From Candidatus Chloroploca asiatica (GTDB taxonomy: Bacteria; Chloroflexota; Chloroflexia; Chloroflexales; Chloroflexaceae), in the NCBI RefSeq assembly GCF_002532075.1, contig NZ_LYXE01000090.1, positions 1 through 64,000 of the forward strand: a stretch of 64,000 nt of DNA, given 5' to 3'. The notes under the pieces were generated by a model. It ran no database searches and was not told the DNA's origin. It worked only from the letters and a program-made list of their open reading frames with translations. This document shows, one piece after another, positions 1-7,839 of the stretch (position 1 is its first letter; every line of letters begins with the position of its first letter). The translations under genes were made by a program, and so were the position numbers.

Positions 1-12
1 GGATGCGGCCTC

Positions 13-76
13 GCCCCGGTACGGGCACCCCTTGCGGGTGCCCCGCCCCGGTACGGGCACCCCTTGCGGGTGCCCC
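13..76. repeat. Two tandem 32-bp GC-rich palindromic units
   Basis: Two identical 32-bp units lie head to tail at 13-44 and 45-76. Each contains the inverted repeat GGGCACCC-CTTGC-GGGTGCCC, an 8-bp stem with a 5-nt loop. The motif resembles the GGGGCAC/GTGCCCC palindromes at 24.4 and 46.3 kb, so it is probably one intergenic repeat family. No spacer-like sequence separates the copies, so it is not a CRISPR. The repeat may continue upstream of the window. Confidence 0.85.
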
Positions 77-123
77 GTTGTATCCGATTTCGTATGATGC
101 AATCGCCCTAGTGGTGGAATAGA

Positions 124-152
124 CACTCCTATGGCCTATCCAGATAGGAGTG
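124..152 (-). terminator. Gene-end hairpin after the double-GNAT gene
   Basis: A perfect 9-bp inverted repeat (CACTCCTAT at 124-132 with ATAGGAGTG at 144-152, 11-nt loop) begins five bases beyond the stop codon of the minus-strand GNAT gene. No U-tract follows, so intrinsic termination is possible but unproven. It may instead protect the 3' end of the transcript. Confidence 0.5.
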
Positions 153-157
153 CGATA

Positions 158-1228
158 TTACACTACTGGATTGAGAACCTGCGCCTGCACGGGCTGGTCG
201 AGCGGTGCGCCAAAGGTGGCTGACGTCAACGGAATGGCAGGAGCAACAGAACGCTCAAGCAGGACAAGACCAGGCTGTCGCTCGAAGCCGTGGTTGAGGT
301 TAATCGCGAGCATCCCGGCATTCGTATTTTCTACCCAGGTGACAATGCGGCGAAAGCCATGCCGCTGGGCGTAGTCAATGGTCAACAACTTCATCACGCG
401 GGCCAGACCCTTGCCACGATACGCGGGCAATGTCCCGGTCAATTCCTGATAGAGCGTATCGGGGGTATCGGCGCGACCTTGGAGAAAACTGAGGCCAACA
501 TACTGGTCGCCATCGCGAATGACAAAGAAGGCATCAAAGAGTGCCTGGGGTGATTCAATCGCAAAGGCCGCGAACTCCTCACGCGTCGTAAAGATTTTTT
601 CAGGGATTGGCACCTCGCGGGTTAAGGCAGCGTGGAGCGTATAGATCTTCTCGAGCCAGTCGGGATCCTCAGCACGACACTCGTCCAGGGTCATCATCCG
701 CAAACCATGGTCGGCCTGCAGGCGTTCAAGACGCGGGGCGAGAGCGACCGGTGCGGTGTGCGCAACCTCAAGCACAAAGGGATTGCTGCGCATCTGCTCG
801 GTGAAGCCATGCCGCTCAAAAGCTTCGCTCAATTCAGGGGCTTGTTCAGGCACAAAAATCCAGAGCGCACGCCCGCCAAGTTCCGCCAGATCCGCCTCCA
901 TCTGACGAAGGAGCGCGGTACCGATCCCACGGCGACGCAGGGCGTGGTGTACCCGAATCACAATCCAGTAGGTCCCAGGGTTTTGCAGCCAGGTCACGGG
1001 GAAGAAGTGGCCGACGCCGATGGTGGCGCCGCTTGCATCCTGGGCGAGGTAGCGCCACGAATGGGCACCGCTGCGCTCGCAGGCGCGGTCGAAGGCGTGC
1101 AGATCATCAAGGCTCGGGGCCTCGTTGTCAAAGGGCTGTTCAACACCTGCCAGCCGATAGAGATCGGCAAACGCTTCATAGTCGGCAGGGGTCATCGTTG
1201 CACGCCGGATGGTCAAGCCAGGTAACAT
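158..1228 (-). CDS. Double GNAT-domain acetyltransferase
   Basis: The 356-residue product has two tandem Gcn5-related N-acetyltransferase folds. The first (about residues 5-160) has the acetyl-CoA-binding core RRRGIGTALLRQME. The second (about 190-340) has a core around YRGKGLARVMKLL followed by NTNAGMLAINLNHGF. This tandem layout is like mycothiol-synthase-type GNATs, but nothing shows the substrate, and no mycothiol genes are nearby. I chose the ATG at 1228 because the protein then begins with the first GNAT strand and a GAGAAAGG ribosome site lies upstream. The longer frame to 1369 adds a non-conserved 47-residue leader. It lies 162 bp downstream of purD on the same strand and may be read from the same transcript. 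Confidence 0.8.
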   Translation of the reverse strand: MLPGLTIRRATMTPADYEAFADLYRLAGVEQPFDNEAPSLDDLHAFDRACERSGAHSWRYLAQDASGATIGVGHFFPVTWLQNPGTYWIVIRVHHALRRRGIGTALLRQMEADLAELGGRALWIFVPEQAPELSEAFERHGFTEQMRSNPFVLEVAHTAPVALAPRLERLQADHGLRMMTLDECRAEDPDWLEKIYTLHAALTREVPIPEKIFTTREEFAAFAIESPQALFDAFFVIRDGDQYVGLSFLQGRADTPDTLYQELTGTLPAYRGKGLARVMKLLTIDYAQRHGFRRIVTWVENTNAGMLAINLNHGFERQPGLVLLERSVAPAIPLTSATFGAPLDQPVQAQVLNPVV

Positions 1229-1390
1229 ATAAGGCCTTTCTCGCTTTGACTGGGCGCGCCAACCGGCAAGCGGGTGAGGGTCGCACTCCCTTCCGCACAT
1301 CAGCTGACACATCACGGCGACCAGTTCACAGAATAGGTGTGATGTCCACCCATACAGTAGCATGCGCACGCACGTCTGGCAAGAGGGTTT

Positions 1391-2635
1391 TTACTCTGCA
1401 CCAATATCAGTGCGATAGTATTTGCCGTCAAACTTGATTCGTTCGGCATATTCATACGCACGTTTGCGCGCTCGGGCCAGGGTGGTACCTACACCAGTGA
1501 CGCCAAGCACGCGCCCGCCATTGGTGCAAAGCCCGCGCCCACCCAGGGTCGTGCCCGCGTGAAAGATGATGACCTGATCATCGTCAATTGCTTCGACCCC
1601 GCTGATCTGGTCGCCCTTACGTGGTTTGCCGGGGTAGCCCTCGGCACAGAGCACAACACAGACGGCATAGCCCCGTCGGCGCCGTAGTTTCTCGGGGTTG
1701 AGCCCGCCCACCGCACAATCGTAAAGCACCTCAAGAAAATCGCCTTCAAGCAGCGGCAGGATCGCCTGAGCTTCAGGGTCACCAAAACGTGCGTTGAACT
1801 CGAGCACCTTTGGACCAGCATCGGTCAGGATCAGGCCACCATAGAGGACACCGCGGAAGGGAATTTCACGGGCAGCCAGTTCGTTCACCACCGGCTGCAA
1901 GCATTGCTGCACGATCTGATCAAGCAGCGCTGGTGGCACATCATCAACGGGGGCCATCACACCCATCCCCCCGGTATTTGGGCCTGTGTCGCCCTCACCA
2001 AAACGCTTGTAGTCACGGGCTGACGGTAGGGGCAAGAGCCGTTGCCCATCACAGAGGGCCATTACCGACACTTCCCGCCCAAACAGGCGCTCTTCAAGCA
2101 ATAAATGGCTGCCCGCCGGTGTTGCGGCGAGGTGATGGATCGCATCAATTGTTTCGCCAATCGTTTCAGGCACGATGACACCCTTGCCCAAGGCAAGCCC
2201 ATCAGCCTTGACGACCCAACTTCGCCCGCTCGCGAAGACAAAAGCCTCGGCATCGGCGGGGTTGGTAAAGACGTGCGACGCCGCTGTTGGCACACCAGCT
2301 GCCGCCATAATTTCTTTGGCAAACGCCTTGCTACTCTCGATGCGCGCCGCAGCGGCTGTTGGCCCAAAGGCCGGAATGCCCGCAGCAAGAAAACGATCAA
2401 CAATACCATCGGCAAGCGGATTATCTGGACCGACAACGAGCAGATCAATGCCTTCGCGTTCGGCAAGATCAACGAGTGCCCCAATGTCGGTCAGTGGAAA
2501 GGGGACGTTTTTGCCATAGACGCCTGTGCCAGCATTGCCAGGCACACACAGCAGCCCGCGCAGATGTGGTGACTGGGCAATCTTCCAGGCCAGGGCATGT
2601 TCGCGCCCCCCCGAACCAATGAGCAAAACCTTCAT
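1391..2635 (-). CDS. purD: Phosphoribosylamine-glycine ligase
   Basis: PurD joins glycine to 5-phosphoribosylamine with ATP, the second step of de novo purine synthesis in the cytoplasm. The 414-residue product starts with the family N-terminus MKVLLIGSGGREHALAWK and has the central ATP-grasp domain (about residues 100-320). Visible motifs include KADGLALGKGV and, near the metal site, LEFNARFGDPEAQAILPLL. Length is normal for the family. It starts 15 bp downstream of the CHAT-NACHT gene on the same strand, so it may be co-transcribed with it. No other pur gene is in the window, so the neighbourhood is not a purine operon. Confidence 0.97.
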   Translation of the reverse strand: MKVLLIGSGGREHALAWKIAQSPHLRGLLCVPGNAGTGVYGKNVPFPLTDIGALVDLAEREGIDLLVVGPDNPLADGIVDRFLAAGIPAFGPTAAAARIESSKAFAKEIMAAAGVPTAASHVFTNPADAEAFVFASGRSWVVKADGLALGKGVIVPETIGETIDAIHHLAATPAGSHLLLEERLFGREVSVMALCDGQRLLPLPSARDYKRFGEGDTGPNTGGMGVMAPVDDVPPALLDQIVQQCLQPVVNELAAREIPFRGVLYGGLILTDAGPKVLEFNARFGDPEAQAILPLLEGDFLEVLYDCAVGGLNPEKLRRRRGYAVCVVLCAEGYPGKPRKGDQISGVEAIDDDQVIIFHAGTTLGGRGLCTNGGRVLGVTGVGTTLARARKRAYEYAERIKFDGKYYRTDIGAE

Positions 2636-2650
2636 AGCACAACCTAAGCC

Positions 2651-5600
2651 CTATAGACGTGAGCCTGAGCCAAGTATAACATACTGGCGTTGTTGGATCG
2701 TGGCAACGGTCTGATACCAATGTTCGCGTAGTTCGAGCGGCCAGCTAGGTACGCGATGGCCCAGATCACGCATGGTCGTCGCATCACCGATCCACGCAAG
2801 CGCCTCGATGGCTTTGCGTCGTAAGTAGAGGTCATGGTCGGCACGGTCTGGTCGACGCGCTGCCACGGTAAAGTCGCCCAGCGCCAGTGGTGGAACTGGC
2901 TCGGCAGCAGCAAGGGTCTGAATGAGTTGTTTGAGTGTAGGCCCCTGGCTGCCATCAACCAGCGGCACATGGCGTTCGGCAATGCCAACCCCGATCCAGG
3001 CCAGTGATTGCAAGGCTTTCGCTTTGATCACCTGCCCCGGATTGGTAATAAGCAAGCGGATCAACCAGTCGACAACCTCGCTGTCGGTCGCCCGTAGACG
3101 CCCCGCAAGATAGGCCAGTTGCTGTGCGGCACTGTCGGCAACCGTCGGGTTGTACCGAATCAAGACCCGGAGGAGCCTGATAACATCCTGTGGGTGAAAG
3201 AGGGTCAGCGCATCAGCCGCAGCCCACATCGTATCCTGCCAATCCTCGCTGATGACCTGCTCGGCGGTGTCGTCAGGGCTCAGAATAACCCGCAGCAAAT
3301 GTCGCGCATCAAGCATCCGCTTTAGGCGGGTGTCAATCATGTCACCGAGCGCAAAGGCCGCCAGCGCCCGTTCTGGGGCCGAGGGCGAGGTATGCAACAA
3401 GGTATGCAACTCGTTGCGACCGGCACTCCCCTGTCGCCAGATCCCCATAAAACGGAGCAAGGTCTGGTCGTCACGCAACTCACGCAACGTCGGAGGGCTG
3501 ACGCCTGCCCCAGGCAAGGCATTGGTGAACGATCCTGCTACGGTTGGCAACCCGGCTGAACGTGGCACAGCCGGTTCGCCCGCCACATTGGACGGTGCTT
3601 TGGCTTCATCAGCGAGCGCGGCAAGATAGATCGTGCGCAGGGCGCGCGCGGCGGCAATGCGAACATTTGTATACTCGTAGCGCGGCCCCGAGGCGCTCGG
3701 GCGTACCCGTTCAATCACGAGACGATGCAACTCGTGACGCACCTGGGGGTACTGCAAGCGTCCCAGCGCCACCACCAGTTGCTCGCGCCGCTCGGCTGAC
3801 GGCTCACGCGTACTGCGTAACCTGAGCACACACGCATCTAGCAACTCCGAGCGCAAGGCCGGATCAAGCCGTGCCTCTTGCTGCGGCGCAAGCGCTTCGA
3901 GGCAACGTGCCGCCATGAGCGCATGGCCGTCACTGCCAGCGCGAATGGCCGAGGCAAGCAACCTGAAGAGTGGGGTGAGATCGTTGAGCATCCCAACTAG
4001 GGCATAGATGACCTCTTCCCACCAGAGCATAAGCTCCTGGTTGGCACACATCGCGATGATATCAGCGAGGCGTTCCTGGCGATCCGCACGGTTCGCCAGG
4101 GCGACGGCGGCACAGTAGGCTTGCAGGTGACTATTGACAAAGCGAGCGGCACTGCTGCCGACGCCGGTCAACAGACGCGCCGCCCGCAACAGGTCGTACA
4201 ACTCTTCGAGGCTATAGTCGCGCTGATGGCGCACGCGTGCCAGCGTGCGAAAGATTGTTGCCAGACTCAGGTGCTCGCGATGCTCCCAGCAACTCTGCCA
4301 GGCCAGGGCGATCAGGCTCGTGCGGGCAGCGGCCCCCAGGCTAAACCGTCGATCAAGGGTGCCAAGCATGCGATCGAGGTAGCTCTGTACCAGTTGATTG
4401 CGGGTAAAGCCATCGGGTGTGGCACTCGTCAGTTGCTCGATCAGCAAGGTCAAGAGACTCGGGTCGCTTGCGAGATTGAGGAGCCGTTTGTCGCGGATCT
4501 GTCGGTAGAGGAGGGCGGCGTTTGACGCATCACGTTGCTGTAGATAGCCAAGGATCTGACGCTCGCCAAGTGGCTGGATCACCAGCACAGACGCCCTGCT
4601 GAGATGGGGGCCAGGATAGCTGTCTTGCGCCGAGGTGACAATAAATCGTTCGTTGGGAAGCCGCTGTGCCAGGCGCATCAGTTCACGGGCGGCTTCACTG
4701 CGCGCACGTTCGGGGAGCGTATCAAGGTCGTCGAAGAGCAGCACAAACCGTGGTGGGCCTTCAGGTTCGCGGGCAGTGTGAGCGTGACGCATCGTTGTAC
4801 CGAGGAACTCGCCGAGGGCCGGTGTAAGCGCACTCACCTGCTCGACAATCTGGCGTTCCAGCCGCTGCTGACCGCGCTGCTGATCATAGCCAATCAGCGA
4901 AATGAAGATCCCAGGGGGCCGCGTGACATCCTGGGTCACCGCCTCGGCCAGTTGGTAGGCCAGGCGGCGCAAGACCGTTGTTTGTCCCGAGTGAGGCGGA
5001 CCAATCAACGCGACGAGATTCGTGCTCGGTGACCTGACAAGCCTCCGTTCTGACCGCAGATGCAAGCCAAGGGTCTGGTCAAGCGTCTCGATCGCCCCCA
5101 TTGCGGCTGGCGCATCTTCGGGTCGCACACGCAACAAATGCCAATCCTGCCCAGCGGCAACCTGCATCACCGCAACATCAATATAGGCGTCGCCACGCCA
5201 ACGCGCAAACTCAGGCTCACGCAAAATGGCCGCCACATACTCCAATTGCGCATTAGGCAGAAAGATTTGCCCGCTGGCATACCGCATATAGAGCACCGGC
5301 GTACTCCACCCAGTTGCCTCGGGGTTGAAGATACGTCGGCGGGCACTATTGACGGCAAAATCAATGGTGCCATCACGCAGCAAAACGTCACTCAGGTGGT
5401 GGGTAAAACTCCGGGCCAACACCACCTCGATCAAGCGTTGCATCGCAAGCACAGCAGGCACCCCGCTCTCGATCAAAAGACGGGTTGCCAAGCTATGCAA
5501 TGCTCCCGCGACGGCACTATTGCAGGCGACCATCAAGACCAGTGAAAGCCGGTGGCTCACGGGCAAGGTGCGGAGCAGGCGAACCAGCGTATTGCTATCA

Positions 5601-6370
5601 TAGAGCAGAGCGCGTCGTGTCTGAGGTTCTTCAAGCACGAGCCGGGTGCCCAGTTCAGGGTGAAACAGACCGTGTCCATAATAGAGCAACACATCATACC
5701 CCGTCTCAGCAGCGGGGGCCTCGGCATCGAGGGTTCCACGAAGCAACGCCGTGCGCAGCGCTTCAGGCGTCGCCAGGGGCAAGACATCACAACGCAACTG
5801 ACCAGCAGCTATCGCGGCACTAAAGCGCGTCTCAAAATCACGCTGCTCGGCCTCACGATCAAGCTCGGCGAGGTGCCAGCGGGCGAGATCGACGGGTGAC
5901 GCTAGCACCATCAGCATGCGGATAGGGCGACGGGCCAGGGGGCGGCCTTCGTCCAGTTCGGCACTTTCGACATACCGTGAAAAGAGAATGCGTGGATCGA
6001 CCGCCAGCGGCCGTGGAGGTTCCAGGCCGCTCGTATCATCAAAATGCATCAACTCCCAGGGGAGTGCGTGCAACGCGGGGGCTGCCGGATCGAGGGCCAG
6101 GCGGAGCCGAAGCTGGTCGTTCCGCGCATTGATGGCCGCCCAGGTCTGTTGAAACATCAGCGCCAGCGGCCCACTGAAGAGTTGATGAAAAAGGCGGAGC
6201 CCGGTCGCAACGAGGGTTTGCGGATCGGATGCATCAGGCACCGTCTCGGAGTCAAGCGTCAGCGTCGTACGCTCACGCCGACCACTGGCGAGCCAGAGGT
6301 CAACGGTATAGCGTTGCGGCGCACCATCGGGATGGCGCAGCACACGGACAAACATATCCTCAATTGCCAT
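2651..6370 (-). CDS. CHAT protease-NACHT-helical repeat protein
   Basis: The 1,239-residue product has three parts. Residues 1-370 form a CHAT (caspase-like) domain with the PWEL motif near 104, the catalytic His in YYGHG (about 233) and the catalytic Cys in VACNSA (about 283). Residues 450-690 look like a NACHT/STAND NTPase with Walker B LLFDDLD (about 544-550) and NERFIVTS after it. The Walker A is GPPHSGQT (457-464), with Gln in place of the invariant Lys. The rest is alpha-helical and HEAT-like, suited to ligand or partner sensing. Such proteins are generally threshold-activated proteases in stress, signalling or phage defence. I chose the ATG at 6370 (AGGA upstream) over an in-frame TTG at 6376. 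It overlaps the upstream GGDEF gene by 11 bp. The target is unknown. Confidence 0.85.
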   Translation of the reverse strand: MAIEDMFVRVLRHPDGAPQRYTVDLWLASGRRERTTLTLDSETVPDASDPQTLVATGLRLFHQLFSGPLALMFQQTWAAINARNDQLRLRLALDPAAPALHALPWELMHFDDTSGLEPPRPLAVDPRILFSRYVESAELDEGRPLARRPIRMLMVLASPVDLARWHLAELDREAEQRDFETRFSAAIAAGQLRCDVLPLATPEALRTALLRGTLDAEAPAAETGYDVLLYYGHGLFHPELGTRLVLEEPQTRRALLYDSNTLVRLLRTLPVSHRLSLVLMVACNSAVAGALHSLATRLLIESGVPAVLAMQRLIEVVLARSFTHHLSDVLLRDGTIDFAVNSARRRIFNPEATGWSTPVLYMRYASGQIFLPNAQLEYVAAILREPEFARWRGDAYIDVAVMQVAAGQDWHLLRVRPEDAPAAMGAIETLDQTLGLHLRSERRLVRSPSTNLVALIGPPHSGQTTVLRRLAYQLAEAVTQDVTRPPGIFISLIGYDQQRGQQRLERQIVEQVSALTPALGEFLGTTMRHAHTAREPEGPPRFVLLFDDLDTLPERARSEAARELMRLAQRLPNERFIVTSAQDSYPGPHLSRASVLVIQPLGERQILGYLQQRDASNAALLYRQIRDKRLLNLASDPSLLTLLIEQLTSATPDGFTRNQLVQSYLDRMLGTLDRRFSLGAAARTSLIALAWQSCWEHREHLSLATIFRTLARVRHQRDYSLEELYDLLRAARLLTGVGSSAARFVNSHLQAYCAAVALANRADRQERLADIIAMCANQELMLWWEEVIYALVGMLNDLTPLFRLLASAIRAGSDGHALMAARCLEALAPQQEARLDPALRSELLDACVLRLRSTREPSAERREQLVVALGRLQYPQVRHELHRLVIERVRPSASGPRYEYTNVRIAAARALRTIYLAALADEAKAPSNVAGEPAVPRSAGLPTVAGSFTNALPGAGVSPPTLRELRDDQTLLRFMGIWRQGSAGRNELHTLLHTSPSAPERALAAFALGDMIDTRLKRMLDARHLLRVILSPDDTAEQVISEDWQDTMWAAADALTLFHPQDVIRLLRVLIRYNPTVADSAAQQLAYLAGRLRATDSEVVDWLIRLLITNPGQVIKAKALQSLAWIGVGIAERHVPLVDGSQGPTLKQLIQTLAAAEPVPPLALGDFTVAARRPDRADHDLYLRRKAIEALAWIGDATTMRDLGHRVPSWPLELREHWYQTVATIQQRQYVILGSGSRL

Positions 6371-7598
6371 GGGCAACTGTCCTTGTGACTAGCATATGTT
6401 CGACATGGTTCTTCCCACCTGCTTTAGCCTTGTAGAGCGCGAGATCGGCCAGTTTGATCACATTCGCCAAAGACTTTTCATCGCCAGTATAGGTTGCAAT
6501 ACCGATACTAATCGTCACATACGCACTGGCCTCGCTTGACTTATGAGGAATGCGCAGGGCCTCGACATTTGCGCAGAGCAACCCACCAAGCTCGAGCGCA
6601 CCCTCGACGCCAGTGTAGGGCAAGAGAATGCCAAACTCTTCACCGCCATACCGGGCCACCAGATCACCAGGGCGTTTCAAGACCTGCTTGAGCACCTGGG
6701 CCACTTGTTTCAGACACTCATCGCCTGCGGGATGACCATAGGTATCATTATACGCCTTAAAATTGTCGATATCACAGATCGCAATCGAGAGAGGTACCTT
6801 ATTGCGTTTGCTATGCAAATATTCACGTTTGACCTGCTCATCGAAATAACGACGGTTATGGATACGCGTCAACCCATCGAGATCCGAGAGATCTTCCAGG
6901 ATCTTGATCGTATGGCCTAATTTTGAGCCAAAAACACCGATCAGGCTACCCCCTACCACACCAAAAAAGAGGTGACTGAAGAGCAACGCCCACGGCATCG
7001 AAAAGGCAACCGGAAACGAGACACTGATCCCGCCGCGGATATCACCAACCTGATAGCCCTGCTTTTCATGGCACTGCAAACAACTCTGCTGCGTAATCAG
7101 GGGAGCCATATACTGAAAAAACATCGTGTCGCCGTCCTGGGCATAGCCTGTATACTCGGTCTTGACACGCTCTTCAAAGATCCGCAGCGCTTCGGCTTCC
7201 CAATCTTCAGGAGCATTCGCCGGACGAATCGGGTTCAGACTGGTAATATGCAGATTGATATTGTCTTGTTGATTCGCAAGTTCGGCAATCAAGCGGGTCA
7301 TATAGGCTGGATTGATCAGGGTCAACATCGTGCCATCAGTCGTCGTCAGATCGCGATGGGCAACCTCAAGGTAGGGGTTCGGTTCCACCTCGTCTGAGAC
7401 CGGCATATAGACCCCGCCGTGCTGTGAATTCCACGCACGGGTGGTGACAATCAGGTCGAAGATAACCCGGCCATTTTGCAGATAAATGTCGTGCTGCTTC
7501 TGGCGTACCTGGACAATATTCCAGGCCGCCGAAAGGCTGATCAGAACGAGCCACCCGATGACTCCGGCAATGATGTACGGTCTGGCTTTGCTTGTCAT
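6360..7598 (-). CDS. Haem-binding sensor diguanylate cyclase (DUF3365-GGDEF)
   Basis: The 412-residue membrane protein makes cyclic di-GMP from two GTP. A first membrane helix (about 8-28) leads into an extracytoplasmic DUF3365/Tll0287-like sensor. This domain has one CxxCH motif (CLQCH, 173-177), so covalent c-type haem is likely. A second helix (about 203-225) connects to a GGDEF domain with an intact active site GGEEF (318-322) and an RxxD product-inhibition site (RPGD, 309-312) exactly five residues before it. The start is the ATG at 7598, with GGAG about 10 nt upstream and a sensible N-terminal helix. The longer frame to 7757 adds an implausible leader. Its end overlaps the CHAT-NACHT start, so the two are translationally coupled. 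Redox or gas sensing is inferred. Confidence 0.9.
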   Translation of the reverse strand: MTSKARPYIIAGVIGWLVLISLSAAWNIVQVRQKQHDIYLQNGRVIFDLIVTTRAWNSQHGGVYMPVSDEVEPNPYLEVAHRDLTTTDGTMLTLINPAYMTRLIAELANQQDNINLHITSLNPIRPANAPEDWEAEALRIFEERVKTEYTGYAQDGDTMFFQYMAPLITQQSCLQCHEKQGYQVGDIRGGISVSFPVAFSMPWALLFSHLFFGVVGGSLIGVFGSKLGHTIKILEDLSDLDGLTRIHNRRYFDEQVKREYLHSKRNKVPLSIAICDIDNFKAYNDTYGHPAGDECLKQVAQVLKQVLKRPGDLVARYGGEEFGILLPYTGVEGALELGGLLCANVEALRIPHKSSEASAYVTISIGIATYTGDEKSLANVIKLADLALYKAKAGGKNHVEHMLVTRTVAHGN

Positions 7599-7692
7599 AG
7601 CGCTGCTCCGTGTGTGCGTGAACGTATGGCTCTGCTCTGTCCCTGCGTACGCGAGGAGGTGAACTAGCGGCCCTGTGGCCTCAGCTGTTTGG

Positions 7693-7739
7693 CATTCGCT
7701 AGAACAAAGCCAACTACGTTGGCTTTGTTCTAGCGAATG
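7693..7739. repeat. 22-bp perfect inverted repeat
   Basis: The arms at 7693-7714 and 7718-7739 are perfectly complementary over 22 bp around a 3-nt loop. The element lies between the GGDEF start and the LuxR terminator, so it is upstream of one gene and downstream of another. There is no U-tract. It belongs to the class of very long intergenic hairpins seen repeatedly in this window (16.7, 19.6 and 50.4 kb). Confidence 0.8.
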
Positions 7740-7778
7740 TAGCCGTGTTTCAGTCAACCTATTTGTTGGTATCTCGTT

Positions 7779-7832
7779 AAAAATAAGGATACCCCCAACG
7801 GATTACCACGCTATTACCAGCGCGGGGGGGTA
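7779..7832 (-). terminator. Intrinsic terminator of the LuxR regulator
   Basis: On the minus strand, just after the LuxR stop codon, TACCCCC (7832-7826) pairs with GGGGGTA (7796-7790). A small CGCT/AGCG hairpin is nested inside, and the T-rich stretch TCCTTATTTTTAAC follows. This is one of the few gene ends in the window with both a GC-rich stem and a clear U-tract. Confidence 0.6.
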
Positions 7833-7839
7833 ACGGAGG

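Noticed and set aside
2651-7598. Defence island around the CHAT-NACHT gene
   Set aside because: No restriction-modification, toxin-antitoxin, CRISPR or transposase genes are nearby. The neighbours are purD and a GNAT, so only the gene pair itself is proposed.
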